DNA of 64,000 nucleotides from JACJVV01 sp047602755 (GCA_047602755.1 JBLKOM010000006.1:1-64000); one strand, 5' to 3'; positions 26,401 through 35,637 are shown, numbered from the stretch's first letter. Numbers and translations are program-made. The notes: generated by a model not told the origin, from the sequence alone.

Positions 26401-27380
26401 AAATAATATTCAAAATCATCAATAATAGTAAATGCATAAAAAATATAATCGTCATTTTCTTTAATAAGATTAGGATAACTGAATGTATTATTAAAAGAAA
26501 GCAAATCATTAGGACCATCAATTACAATACTGAAATTATTATATTTTGAATATGAAGAATTGTGAATTCTAATTACTGGAAAAAAGAAATCGCCTACATT
26601 GTAATTTAAGTTATTATTATTTTTAATATTAGTAAATAGAAAAAAATCAAAATAATTTTTGACGTTTGGAATGTTATCTATAATCTGATAAAACTCTTCA
26701 ATATCTATTCGATTATATAAAAAATAATCGGAATAAAGTTCATCATCAAAATTTAGACCCTTACTTAGCATTTCCTTGTTTTGTGAAGTAGCAGATAAAA
26801 TAGTATTAGGATACATATCATCATAATACCAGTCATCATAATACCAGTCATCATAATATAAATTATAATTATAAAACAATAATTGGACCTCAGTATTTAT
26901 ATAATCATGAAAACTAAAATAGCCTACTTGGTAATCATAATCAATTGGTTTATCTATATAAAGATAAATTGGAATAAGTATTTCTTCATCATTATGTGTT
27001 ACAATCAAATTAGTTGAATAATTTCCGTAATGTAATTGAAAATCTAATTCTGATTCAGGAATTGATATATCTAACAAATTAGGCAAAGCTATATCAATAT
27101 TATTACTGTCACTATTAATTATCAAGCGAACTGGAGTACCATTAATGATTATATCTGGTGTTTGTACATTTACAATAACATTATCAACATTAGAATTGAT
27201 GAATATATCACTTGATAATTGTTCTTGTGATAAATATATAGCTTCAGATCTTGGAGTAATTATTAATTCATCAGAACTTTGGAATACTACATAACCAGTT
27301 ATATTACTATTTATTAAAATACCAAATAAAGCGACCGCTACAAAAACAAATGCTGAAAATGCAATTAATAATTTTTTCAT
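23469..27380 (-). CDS. Large Cys-rich surface protein with cytoplasmic tail
   Basis: 1303 residues. Signal/anchor at residues ~1-25, then ~750 residues of Asn/Ser-rich beta-sandwich domains (CARDB/Ig-like, e.g. NHNNKQTSASILLVDY). Two Cys-dense helical regions follow (~820-915, CxxxC pairs such as CRSECSSASSSCNDYC; ~980-1045). Then come Asn-Gly-Thr repeats, a Gln-Pro stretch, one transmembrane helix (~1166-1188) and a ~110-residue cytoplasmic part with LGWDEVLVDQVASEL helices. An YYDDW triplet repeat sits near residue 180. Its start overlaps the winged-helix gene by 4 bp (ATGA), implying coupled translation. Function unknown; adhesion or signalling across the membrane is inferred. Confidence 0.75.
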   Translation of the reverse strand: MKKLLIAFSAFVFVAVALFGILINSNITGYVVFQSSDELIITPRSEAIYLSQEQLSSDIFINSNVDNVIVNVQTPDIIINGTPVRLIINSDSNNIDIALPNLLDISIPESELDFQLHYGNYSTNLIVTHNDEEILIPIYLYIDKPIDYDYQVGYFSFHDYINTEVQLLFYNYNLYYDDWYYDDWYYDDMYPNTILSATSQNKEMLSKGLNFDDELYSDYFLYNRIDIEEFYQIIDNIPNVKNYFDFFLFTNIKNNNNLNYNVGDFFFPVIRIHNSSYSKYNNFSIVIDGPNDLLSFNNTFSYPNLIKENDDYIFYAFTIIDDFEYYLTMPLDNIIYLFNETGNYTIKTYVKNDETEILIDEKQINVYNNFTINYSGNTLLPASIYNLNFDVYDNRMLVNYFLNFPTKGEKFPYYLGIIDGEADSKLYLNNILVPSYLTDDSLFADLSSFSEGNYQMRLNYSSGSNSGELIKNVSIVNPLLIDIKYSNTTLSFVDPINLTISASKSGIPTNLFLDIELDEQCYDYVNLSVTSNSTTDNLISLKPVLSLLNTNIPPLQCTLFVNAKITNNNTELSFNDSFKFLISNSIDNTNIVSIMQTLNDNKIFWGEQSNLFVSLRNHLSSSFTGDIFVNVYNGTNKTFLATRALSINPSGNTSFNFPLTFSRAGNYTIEVKVNNSVGINIYDNATYPVHDNLITAVGRMNSSLIHVNDSVLLDVTVTNHNNKQTSASILLVDYSNNINLRSTTNGFFNLPVNGKDTSSYIFDTISDGRANITFRLQAEQFSKDWTYSFTIRQGLIHRVNLTDNYRRHIVGMNDTLFFIVDDNCADERTSCRSECSSASSSCNDYCRQIRDDSTNQHTICRQECDSRYDNRNDLRDCYSDCTADRNFARRDYDDCRLDCTHYLNSCNTDCEYDFRVCTSDQVEIKLNHIDHYDDWIELEIDGKFIDEIFLRLDEELKLDLSENGYYDTMIHFRRLIEDESYTCVDDCRVEYNNERSSCEDRYNICEFPCDTDRSCLDRCRDERTDCRLDSELNYNDCLDYCEDVYSHFELQLRKIHEEVPRIVINHTNITINQTNITNGTNITNGTNITNGTNDTNITDPNQPPNMLCSVARLDLCRTQVECELNSGYWYNSVCNINPEDQQQPPPQPPPQPPPQPTDREPDEERTSGGMNIWIILLILFIIAGLGGGGFVYLKSINITEENIGVNKHDQLMDYFMKQLEKGNNLDYIVKALKKLGWDEVLVDQVASELMQDQNRQMAVQIVKFALEYNITDPSIIQQRFYQYGPEVLQIAIDEIEKRKSGQV

Positions 27381-27628
27381 AGCAGTAACCTCATCAAATT
27401 TTCATTAGATTCTGAATAATAGTATTGATATATCTTTAATTTTCCAACAACATGTGTCTTAATTAATCCTGAAGAAGTTAAAGTTTTAACAAATCTTAAT
27501 GTAGTTGCAGCAGGTACATTAGCTTCTTTTGCAAGTTGAGTTAGATGATAAAAATTGGATTTATTTTGATAGAGAACTCTAATCAATTGTAACATTTTAG
27601 GGTCTAATAACTTAGCTAAATCTGACAT
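27377..27628 (-). CDS. Winged-helix transcriptional regulator
   Basis: 83 residues forming one winged helix-turn-helix domain: LDPKMLQLIRVLYQNKSNFY, recognition-helix region VPAATTLRFVKTLTSSGLI and wing THVVGKLKIYQYY, like MarR/ArsR-type or small archaeal wHTH proteins. No effector domain. It overlaps the giant surface-protein gene by ATGA, so both are one transcription unit, and it may control that unit or a shared surface programme. Confidence 0.75.
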   Translation of the reverse strand: MSDLAKLLDPKMLQLIRVLYQNKSNFYHLTQLAKEANVPAATTLRFVKTLTSSGLIKTHVVGKLKIYQYYYSESNENLMRLLL

Positions 27629-27950
27629 TATATAGTAATTTGTATATTAATATATTTAAATATTTCGTTTTTAGAATAAATATTTCTATATTTTAATATA
27701 ATTTACTATCTAAATATATAAAATAGTATATTTAGAATTAATATAAAAAAATGTTTGATTAAAATTTTATAAATATAATATTAATAGCAAAAATATAGTA
27801 TATATAAGTAATTTATAATTATAAAATAGAGAAGATGGTATTAAAAATTATTTTTTAATTTTATTATTTGTTTTTTAATATATTTATTTCATTTTTGAAA
27901 TAATAAATATATCATAAATTATTTAATATCATGTAATAACCATTAGTAGA
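27629..27950. other. 322-bp AT-rich intergenic region
   Basis: Divergent promoter region between the winged-helix gene and the DUF357 gene. Almost only A and T with several TATA-like strings (tatatataag-like near 27796; ttaaatat). No ORF, hairpin terminator or RNA gene could be supported. Confidence 0.6.
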
Positions 27951-28241
27951 ATGAATAAAGAAATAACAATAAAAAGACTAGAAAAATATTTTCAAGTAAC
28001 TAATGAAGCTTTTGAAAAAGCAAATAGCTCAGGAAATAGAACAAGTTTAGTAGCAGAAAGAGAAGACTTTCTTGATATGATTAAGCGTTACATATCAGAT
28101 GCGAAACATTTTGAATCAAAACAAGATTTTGTTAATGCATTTGCAGCATTAAATTATGCACATGGTTGGCTTGATGCAGGAGCAAGACTTGGAATATTTG
28201 ATGTTCATGATTCTAGATTATTTACAGTTGATGACGAATAG
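27951..28241 (+). CDS. DUF357 family protein
   Basis: 96 residues with the archaeal DUF357 signature: YISDAKHFESKQDFVNAFAA then LNYAHGWLDAGARLGIF. The family is a small helical archaeal protein of unknown function, TPR-like in character. The stop overlaps the region where the next gene may start, so it is an operon with the PIN-domain gene. Confidence 0.85.
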   Translation: MNKEITIKRLEKYFQVTNEAFEKANSSGNRTSLVAEREDFLDMIKRYISDAKHFESKQDFVNAFAALNYAHGWLDAGARLGIFDVHDSRLFTVDDE

Positions 28242-28251
28242 TGAAATTAAA

Positions 28252-28722
28252 ATGAAAGAAGCAATAGCTAACGTAAAAAAGATTACATTAGATGAAGCAA
28301 AAGGAATTCCATTGATTGACACATGTGCATTTATTCATCATTTTGATCATCATGAAAAAATTGAACTTCTAAAAAAAGAAGATTTTGTAATTACTTCTTT
28401 TAACTTTAAAGAGTTATTATTTATAGAGCATAAACTGTCTGAAAAAATAAAAGAAAGTATTAATAAATATCTAAAAAAAGAGAAAATAATAGTTGTAGAA
28501 ATAAATGTTAATCCAGGAAATGTTGAAGAAGAGAAAAAATATGTTAATAGTATCGAGCCTGATATTCTTCATATAATTCATGACCCATCAGATGCTGTAC
28601 TATATGCTACTGCTTTAGAAATAGGTTCTGATATTATTACTAGAGACAAGCATCATATATACACTCAAGCTGCAGAAAAGTTTGGGAATAAATATGGAAT
28701 AAGCATTAGGAATAAATTCTAG
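28252..28722 (+). CDS. PIN-domain protein
   Basis: 156 residues from ATG 28252 (ATG 28231 is possible with an 11-bp overlap; the longer frame from 28156 lies inside DUF357). PLIDTCAFIHH gives the first acidic residue, FNFKELLF the Glu, and DPSDAVLYATALEIGSDIITRD the paired Asp residues of the PIN nuclease site. It probably cleaves RNA, as VapC toxins or rRNA-processing PIN proteins do. No antitoxin gene is adjacent; DUF357 is the only partner, which argues against a plain VapBC pair. Confidence 0.8.
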   Translation: MKEAIANVKKITLDEAKGIPLIDTCAFIHHFDHHEKIELLKKEDFVITSFNFKELLFIEHKLSEKIKESINKYLKKEKIIVVEINVNPGNVEEEKKYVNSIEPDILHIIHDPSDAVLYATALEIGSDIITRDKHHIYTQAAEKFGNKYGISIRNKF

Positions 28723-28978
28723 CATACAATAAAATGTATGTCATAATACTAACAATTATATAAATAATTCTACTACAAATCTTCTTTAAAATTTTAAAAA
28801 TAAATTAAAGTTTTAGAACAATATTTGGATTAAATAAAAATAAGAAGAAGAGTCAGAATAAGAATGATAATAGCAATGATAATAATAATTTTAAATTAAC
28901 TAAATCTTAATTAGTTGATAAATAACAATACAAAAATTATATAAAATGAAGAATTAAAAAACAGATAAAATAATTAAA

Positions 28979-31900
28979 ATGAAAAATAAAGCATCTCAAG
29001 TAACAATATTTATAATATTAGGAATTGTAATAATATTTAGCTTTTTATTTTTTATGCAATTAGATTCGACAAGTACAACTACAAGTACAATAGATTCTGC
29101 CCCTATACAACTTTTTATTGATGAATGTACTAGAAATATATTTGAAAAAGGAATTAAAAAAGTTGGATATAATGATAGCTATGAATTAGAGCTATTTATG
29201 AACACTAATATTCAAAATTGTACAGATGGATTTGAATATTTTCATTATGATATTGAAGAAGGATTACCAGATGCAAGCATTGTAGTATCAGATGATTATA
29301 TAACACTTAATTTTGAATATCCTATTAATATTAAAACAAAAAATACTAACACAGAACTTGAAGGTAGTTATTTAGCATATAGAATTCTATCTCAAGGAAA
29401 TATTAATGAAGTATCAAGAATATCATCTACAAATAGAAATGCAGTTCTTGATTTACCTGATGGACTTGTTGCAACTAAAGATGGTGAAACAATTGACACA
29501 ATCTCGATTGAGATTATTGATATCAGTGATGTTGGAGGGCCTACTGCAGGGAAAATAGGATATGACTTTAAACCACATGGTACTATATTTAACAAACCAA
29601 TTACATTAGTAATTGATTATGATGAGAATTTGATTCCAACAACATTTACAGAGGACAATTTAAGAATTTCATATTATAAAGATGGGTATTGGCATGATTT
29701 TCCAACAGTCATAGACAAAATAAATAAGAAATTAATAACAAATATTACTCATTTCTCAACATATGCAATAACAGCAGATGTAGATTTGTTTATTATAGGA
29801 CCTGAAGAAGTTGTTTCAAACACCGGCTATAGAAGAGCTGTTAGCATTGATGTTGATAAATATAATAATCCCCACATTGTAACTGAACAACCATTTATGA
29901 TGTATAATAAAATAAACAATCAATGGAGATCTTTTAGAATACCTGGTGGACATGAAGTTCCAAGAATTAGAATTGATAGTAAAGATAGAGCATGGGTATC
30001 ATGGTGTAATGTTGGACACAGATCATGTTATATCAGCTTAACTGAAAACATTAACTCAAATCCTAGATTTTTAGGATCACAACCTGCAGTATCTCCACAT
30101 TTTGTAGGATATTTAGCAATAGACCCTAACTTTCCTGACGAAGCAATAGTTATTGGAGGAGAGGGAGGATGGACAAAATTTAATAGTAATTTACAACGTG
30201 TTTCATCAGGTTTATTAGATGTGGGACCTGCTGGTGAAAAAATTGAAGTTCAAATTAGTCCTAGACCAGGTAGAGATGGAATTTGGCATGCTGTAATGGG
30301 TGGTTATTCAAGAGCTTTTAGTGCATATATAAATTCAGAAATGAATAGAAGAGTAGTTTGGGCAGGAGGATCATATATGAGCCAAGCAGGTGATGATGGA
30401 TCATATGTCTCACTTGGTATTGATTTAAAAAATCCAAATGTTGCTTATATTGCAAGTTCATACAATAAAAATAGACATCATCATGGTGTTTCAGTAAATA
30501 TATGGGATGGAGGTATGATGGTACATGGATTTAATCCAGTTTTAATCGATAGTAATGCTGCAAATTATGGTAATGGAGTAAGAAGATTTTCTCCTCAATG
30601 GGCTCCTGCAAAAAATGGAGGAGCTTTCTTATGCTGGACTAGTGGTGATAGAAGAATAAAAATAAAATATATTAATTATCAATCAAGTCCTTTAAATGGA
30701 AGAATTCTTGATATAACTGCGGGTAGTCAGTGTGCAATAGCAACTGATTCTAAAGGAGATATTCATATTGTATACAATAATGGTGGAACTAAATATAGAA
30801 AAATTAATACACAAACATTTAGTGGAATTGATTATGGAAAAACTTTAGGAGATTATAGTAATGATGGGAAAATTGATGCTGCGTTTTATAGAAGTATACC
30901 AGGCAGTACAGCAGATTGGCATATTATGTTTTCAGGTACTGAGCCTTCATATTTAAGAAATACAGGTAATAGAAAATCTGAAGGAGTATATTCATGGGGT
31001 AATCATAATATGATCCCTGTAGCTGGTGATTATGATGGAGATGGTAAAACAGATATAGCAGTATATGAACAAAGCAGTAACCTGTGGTATATTTTATTTA
31101 GTAACCTTACATATCCAAACTGGCCTGAATATTTAAGAGGAGCTGTTCAAGGTTATAGGATTGGAAATAATAATAACAATAATAATAATAATAATAATAA
31201 TTTAGATGAACATTTTGAACCAGGTAATCAAGATCCAAGTTCATTAATACCACCAAGAACACATAATCTTGGTAAAGGTGGAGATTCAATAAAAATAGAA
31301 TTAGGGCAACCTGATGATTTTGTTTTAGTATATATTAATGATGAATTTTATAAACAAAAATCTTACGCTATAACAAGAGATTTCCCAACAGGTAATTATA
31401 ATTATCCGACTGATAATAATGGTAACAAACTTGTAAGTGCATGTATTCAAATTGGTGCAAATAGAATTTGTGATGCTGGAACTACTAATAGTTTTACTAT
31501 TACAGGTTTAAAATCAGGAGAAAATAATATCAAAATAGTTTTATTAAATCCTTTTAGTGGTAATACTTTTTTTTCTAGCAGAGTAACTTATGGTGACCAA
31601 GTTAAATCAATATATCGTGCTGCAGAATGTAAATTCACAGGACCTGAACATTCATTAAACATCCCATGTGTACAAGATCCTAGTTTTAGAGGACATGATG
31701 TAAGTTTTAAGCATATAGAGCAATTTAACTTCTGTGTAATAGGAGAAGAAGAATGTAACGGAATTGATAATAACTGTGATGGAATAATTGATAATGCACC
31801 AGGATCAAATGTTGAAGGTAGTATTTGTAATAACGATAATGATACAGATAATGAAGATGAAAATGAGAACCAAGATCCAAATGAGAATGATGATGATGAA

Positions 31901-32581
31901 GAAAATTTAGACGATGATTCAAATCAAGATAGCAATAATAATAATAATAATAATAATGAATCTGATGATATACCAGCATATGATCCAAACATAATCTATG
32001 CTTTAAAATTTGGTAATAATAACAATCAAATTCCTGTTCCAGGTGATTATGATGGCGATGGAATGACAGATATTGCCTTATTCTCACCAGATACAGGACA
32101 ATGGCATATTATTCCAAGTAATAATGGTGTGATTACACGAGACATAAGGATAACACTTGGTAATAGGAATGTTATACCTGTTCCAGCAGATTATGATGGA
32201 GATGGAAAAACAAATATTGCAGTATATGAACCTTCAAGAGGTAATTGGCAAATCTATAATATAGCAACAAGAAGAACACGAACAGTACAATTTGGTACTA
32301 CAGGTGATATTCCTGTGCCAGCAGATTATGATGGAGATGGAAAAGCAGATATAGCAATATATCGACCAAGTGATAATACATATCATATCTTACAAAGTAA
32401 AGATGGATATATTAGAGTACAATTTGGTGGTAAAGACGATATTCCTGTACCAGCAGATTATGATGGAGATGGAAAAGCAGATATAGCTGTATATAGAAAA
32501 TCAAATAATATAATTTATGTCCGTGGTACGAAAGACGGTGCATTTCAAATAAATGGTGTAGATAATTCAATAATCAGATGA
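28979..32581 (+). CDS. Giant secreted FG-GAP/MopE-like repeat protein
   Basis: 1200 residues. The N-terminus KASQVTIFIILGIVII is a DPANN-type class III-like membrane leader. It continues with a ~250-residue N-terminal domain ending ITHFSTYAI and a beta-propeller-like region (~285-600). Six FG-GAP/VCBS Ca-binding motifs of the DYDGDGKxDIAVY type follow (near residues 624, 684, 1022, 1066, 1112 and 1160). EECNGIDNNCDGIID (~923) is a MopE-type metal-binding motif. Two poly-Asn linkers (~730, ~984) are encoded by AAT repeats. Predicted to be a surface-attached calcium-binding adhesin or binding protein. Monocistronic. Confidence 0.85.
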   Translation: MKNKASQVTIFIILGIVIIFSFLFFMQLDSTSTTTSTIDSAPIQLFIDECTRNIFEKGIKKVGYNDSYELELFMNTNIQNCTDGFEYFHYDIEEGLPDASIVVSDDYITLNFEYPINIKTKNTNTELEGSYLAYRILSQGNINEVSRISSTNRNAVLDLPDGLVATKDGETIDTISIEIIDISDVGGPTAGKIGYDFKPHGTIFNKPITLVIDYDENLIPTTFTEDNLRISYYKDGYWHDFPTVIDKINKKLITNITHFSTYAITADVDLFIIGPEEVVSNTGYRRAVSIDVDKYNNPHIVTEQPFMMYNKINNQWRSFRIPGGHEVPRIRIDSKDRAWVSWCNVGHRSCYISLTENINSNPRFLGSQPAVSPHFVGYLAIDPNFPDEAIVIGGEGGWTKFNSNLQRVSSGLLDVGPAGEKIEVQISPRPGRDGIWHAVMGGYSRAFSAYINSEMNRRVVWAGGSYMSQAGDDGSYVSLGIDLKNPNVAYIASSYNKNRHHHGVSVNIWDGGMMVHGFNPVLIDSNAANYGNGVRRFSPQWAPAKNGGAFLCWTSGDRRIKIKYINYQSSPLNGRILDITAGSQCAIATDSKGDIHIVYNNGGTKYRKINTQTFSGIDYGKTLGDYSNDGKIDAAFYRSIPGSTADWHIMFSGTEPSYLRNTGNRKSEGVYSWGNHNMIPVAGDYDGDGKTDIAVYEQSSNLWYILFSNLTYPNWPEYLRGAVQGYRIGNNNNNNNNNNNNLDEHFEPGNQDPSSLIPPRTHNLGKGGDSIKIELGQPDDFVLVYINDEFYKQKSYAITRDFPTGNYNYPTDNNGNKLVSACIQIGANRICDAGTTNSFTITGLKSGENNIKIVLLNPFSGNTFFSSRVTYGDQVKSIYRAAECKFTGPEHSLNIPCVQDPSFRGHDVSFKHIEQFNFCVIGEEECNGIDNNCDGIIDNAPGSNVEGSICNNDNDTDNEDENENQDPNENDDDEENLDDDSNQDSNNNNNNNNESDDIPAYDPNIIYALKFGNNNNQIPVPGDYDGDGMTDIALFSPDTGQWHIIPSNNGVITRDIRITLGNRNVIPVPADYDGDGKTNIAVYEPSRGNWQIYNIATRRTRTVQFGTTGDIPVPADYDGDGKADIAIYRPSDNTYHILQSKDGYIRVQFGGKDDIPVPADYDGDGKADIAVYRKSNNIIYVRGTKDGAFQINGVDNSIIR
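31165..31202. repeat. AAT microsatellite coding for poly-Asn
   Basis: A run of AAT/AAC triplets inside the FG-GAP protein gene encoding about twelve consecutive Asn. Similar runs lie near 31933-31957 in the same gene and 62467-62499 in another gene. Such runs are slippage-prone. Confidence 0.8.
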
Positions 32582-32751
32582 TTATTATTCTAATGCATTA
32601 GAAATATTAATAGAAAAATTAAATAATTTATAATTAAAATAATAATTATGTGAAATTAAAAATAAATAGATTTTCTAAAGTAACATAATATTATTATTAA
32701 ACACTGTTAATTATGTAAAAACATATAAACATAATATATTCAAAGATAATT

Positions 32752-34692
32752 ATGTCACAAGTAAAATACAAAAACTTTATTCTTGATCCATTTCAAGTTA
32801 AAGCAATAGAAAGCATAGAAAATAATCATAGTGTAGTAGTAAGTGCTGCTACTGGTACTGGTAAAACATTAATTGCTGATTATGCAATTAATAAATGGAA
32901 AAACTTAGATAAAAGAATAATATATACTGCCCCTATTAAAGCACTGAGCAATCAAAAATATAGAGATTTTAAGAAAGAATATGGTGAAGATAAAGTAGGA
33001 ATTATGACAGGAGATGTTGTAATTAATCCTGATGCCCATTTAATTATAATGACTACTGAGATTTACAGAAATATGCTTATGACTAAAGATTCTATTGTAG
33101 ATAGTATAGCATATGTTGTTTTTGATGAGATACATTACATGTCTGATAAAGAAAGAGGAACAATATGGGAAGAGTCATTAATTTTCTCACCAGAGAACAT
33201 AAGATTTCTTTGTTTATCAGCAACAATTCCGAACGCAAAAGAATTTGCTGAATGGATACAAAATATAAAAAAACATAAGGTAGATATAGTATCATATGAT
33301 AAAAGAGCTGTACCTTTAGAACATTTTTTGTATGATGTTGACCATGGTGTAATTAATTCTAAAGATGCATATGAATTACAAAAAAGTAATCAAATGCCAG
33401 ATTACTATAAATTAATGAGAAGAAGAAGACAAAGGAAAAAGTCTAATGAAAAACCAAAAATACCAAAGCATTATGAACTTGTTACAATACTTAAACATGA
33501 AAAAAAATTACCATGTATATTTTTTGCTTTTTCAAGAAGAGGGTGTGAAGAAAAAGCACAAGAACTTGCAATGAAGAATGATTTTTTAACAGGAGAGCAA
33601 AAACAAAAAGTTTTACAAATCTTTAATAAAAAAGTTAAAGAAGAATATCGTTATCTTGAAAGTGTAAGACTCCTAAAAAGCACATTACAAAAAGGAATTG
33701 GTATACATCATGCAGGAATATTACCAGCATTAAAAGAAGTTGTTGAAGAATTATTTGCAGAAGGAATAATTAAAGTATTATATGCAACAGAAACATTTGC
33801 TGTAGGTATAAATATGCCTGCAAAATCTGTTTGTTTCAGTAGTTTAGTTAAATATGATGGAATAGGTTTTAATTTACTTCGATCAAAAGAATATTTTCAG
33901 ATGGCAGGAAGAGCAGGCCGAAGAGGAATTGATGATAGAGGGTATGTTATTTCAATATTAGAAAGAAGAAATGAGTTAGATAAAATATTAAAATTAATAT
34001 CTTCTGATAGCGAGCCAATCATAAGTCAATTTAGACTTGAACCTAATACTGTATTAAATATGATAAATAATCATAATGAAAATGAAATTGACGTAATACT
34101 AAAAAGTAATTTTGATTATTTTCTAAGAAAAAGAGATGATATTGAAATTAGAATAAAAGCAAGATTTAATAATCTTGTAAAAAGACTCAAGAAGTATAAA
34201 TATATTAATGAAGATAATACATTAACTGATAAAGGAATCTTTGCTACAAAAATATATTCAAATGAATTATTAGTAACTGAATTATTTTCTGGGAAAATAT
34301 ATAAAAATTTAAGTGAAACAGAATTATGTATTTTAATTGCTGCTATAGTATATGAATATCGAAGAAGTGATTCATTCTTTTTTGATAAAAAAAATAAGAA
34401 TTATCAATATTTAGCACAAAAAGTTGTTCAAAACAGAATTATTGAAAAAGATTTGAACATAAAAGCAATACGTGATTTATGGAAATCAGTTTCAACTTGG
34501 GCTAATGGAAGTGATTTTGAAGATTTATCTGAATTAAGTGAATATCAAGAAGGAGATTATATCAGATTGTTTAGACAAATGGTTGATTGTATGAATCAAA
34601 TACGTAAAGCAACTGAAGATAGAGAATTAGAACAAAAGATTGTAAATTGTATGAATAGAATATATAGAGATGTTGTTAAATTTGAATTCTAA
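32752..34692 (+). CDS. Ski2/Mtr4-like superfamily 2 RNA helicase
   Basis: 646 residues: motif I SAATGTGKTLIADYA, Ia APIKALSNQKYRDF, MTTEIYRN, motif II VVFDEIHYM (DEIH, not DEAD), III LSATIPNAKEF, V ETFAVGINMPAKSV and VI FQMAGRAGRRGIDDRGY. The wording is that of Ski2/Mtr4 rather than of Hel308 DNA helicases. In eukaryotes these feed RNA to the exosome; this genome encodes the archaeal exosome at 47-49 kb, so the same partnership is inferred. It lacks the long Mtr4 arch domain. Confidence 0.88.
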   Translation: MSQVKYKNFILDPFQVKAIESIENNHSVVVSAATGTGKTLIADYAINKWKNLDKRIIYTAPIKALSNQKYRDFKKEYGEDKVGIMTGDVVINPDAHLIIMTTEIYRNMLMTKDSIVDSIAYVVFDEIHYMSDKERGTIWEESLIFSPENIRFLCLSATIPNAKEFAEWIQNIKKHKVDIVSYDKRAVPLEHFLYDVDHGVINSKDAYELQKSNQMPDYYKLMRRRRQRKKSNEKPKIPKHYELVTILKHEKKLPCIFFAFSRRGCEEKAQELAMKNDFLTGEQKQKVLQIFNKKVKEEYRYLESVRLLKSTLQKGIGIHHAGILPALKEVVEELFAEGIIKVLYATETFAVGINMPAKSVCFSSLVKYDGIGFNLLRSKEYFQMAGRAGRRGIDDRGYVISILERRNELDKILKLISSDSEPIISQFRLEPNTVLNMINNHNENEIDVILKSNFDYFLRKRDDIEIRIKARFNNLVKRLKKYKYINEDNTLTDKGIFATKIYSNELLVTELFSGKIYKNLSETELCILIAAIVYEYRRSDSFFFDKKNKNYQYLAQKVVQNRIIEKDLNIKAIRDLWKSVSTWANGSDFEDLSELSEYQEGDYIRLFRQMVDCMNQIRKATEDRELEQKIVNCMNRIYRDVVKFEF

Positions 34693-34752
34693 GTATTGAT
34701 TTATTTTTAATTATTGAAAATTTGACACTTTTTAGTGGTAACAACCGAAATG

Positions 34753-34760
34753 TTTATAAA
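34753..34760 (+). promoter_or_regulatory. TATA box for leaderless HPr-like gene
   Basis: TTTATAAA ending 23 bp before ATG 34783, which supports that ATG over the upstream TTG at 34774. Confidence 0.75.
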
Positions 34761-34782
34761 TAAACCCTAATCTTTGCAAAGT

Positions 34783-35637
34783 ATGTATGACATATATTTT
34801 GCAAATTTATTGAAAGAATTGAACGATAGAATGCATTCTCTTGAAAGAGAAAACTTAGATAGAGCATCTACAGAACATGATGAAAAAAGGATTTCAATAG
34901 TTAAATATTTATGGCAAGAAGAAGAATTAGTTCAAAATGCTGAAGATTCTATTAAGTTTAATAACCCAATTACTGGTGAAGGTTTATCAACTATAGTTCA
35001 AGAAATTCTTGAAAATAGAAATAATTATCACGAAAACGCAAGAGTAGATGTAAATAATCATGCAATTGATTTTGATCAAGTTGCACAGATGGCATCACAT
35101 TATGTGGGAATGAGTCTAAAAGTATATGCTAAGGGAACTATATTTGATGCTAGAGATGCTGAAACATGGAAAAGTCTTGGATTAAAAACTGGAGACAGTA
35201 TAGAAATTTATGGACAAGATCTTGAAACACATGAAGGAGATCCGCAAAGAAGTTATAATGCAGTACATGAAAATCTTGCAAGATTAATTGGAAAAGAGCA
35301 CCCGCAAGATAATGATATAGAGCATTATGTAAAAAGAGAATTAATAGTAGATGATTCTGCAGGAATACATGCGAGACCATCTACAGCACTAGTTAAAGGT
35401 GCAGGTTTATATGAAGGAAATGTTCACATAAGGAATCCATTAAATGGAACTACAGCAAATGCAAAAAGTATTCTAGAAGTTTTAACACATAGTGATAGAC
35501 ATCAATTAAGCCAACCTGATCTTCAGTTAGATTCACAAGGTGGAAGAATAAGACTTGAAGTAATGTATGAACCAGGTTATGATACATCTGCAAGTTTTAG
35601 TAAAATTAAAGACCTTCTAAAAGGGGCTCAAGAATAA
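34783..35637 (+). CDS. Tandem HPr-like protein (one canonical, one degenerate domain)
   Basis: 284 residues from ATG 34783. A helical N-terminal part (~80 residues) precedes a domain around 88-170 (NHAIDFDQVAQMASHYVGM ... LGLKTGDSIEIYGQD ... AVHENLARLI) with the HPr layout. There His93 is kept but the following Arg is lost. Residues ~187-282 form a second, canonical HPr: GIHARPSTALVKGA with phospho-His196 and NAKSILEVL with the regulatory-Ser position. HPr carries phosphate in the PTS or its regulatory branches. No Enzyme I, HPr kinase or permease is in the window. Standard HPr is ~88 residues, so this is a fusion. Confidence 0.75.
   Translation: MYDIYFANLLKELNDRMHSLERENLDRASTEHDEKRISIVKYLWQEEELVQNAEDSIKFNNPITGEGLSTIVQEILENRNNYHENARVDVNNHAIDFDQVAQMASHYVGMSLKVYAKGTIFDARDAETWKSLGLKTGDSIEIYGQDLETHEGDPQRSYNAVHENLARLIGKEHPQDNDIEHYVKRELIVDDSAGIHARPSTALVKGAGLYEGNVHIRNPLNGTTANAKSILEVLTHSDRHQLSQPDLQLDSQGGRIRLEVMYEPGYDTSASFSKIKDLLKGAQE

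Noticed and set aside
28156..28251. PIN-domain start at 28156
   Set aside because: This frame lies inside the DUF357 gene and does not extend the PIN fold.
31160..31957. CRISPR array or tandem repeat element in the FG-GAP gene
   Set aside because: Repeats are AAT microsatellites and protein-coding FG-GAP units in frame, with no spacers.
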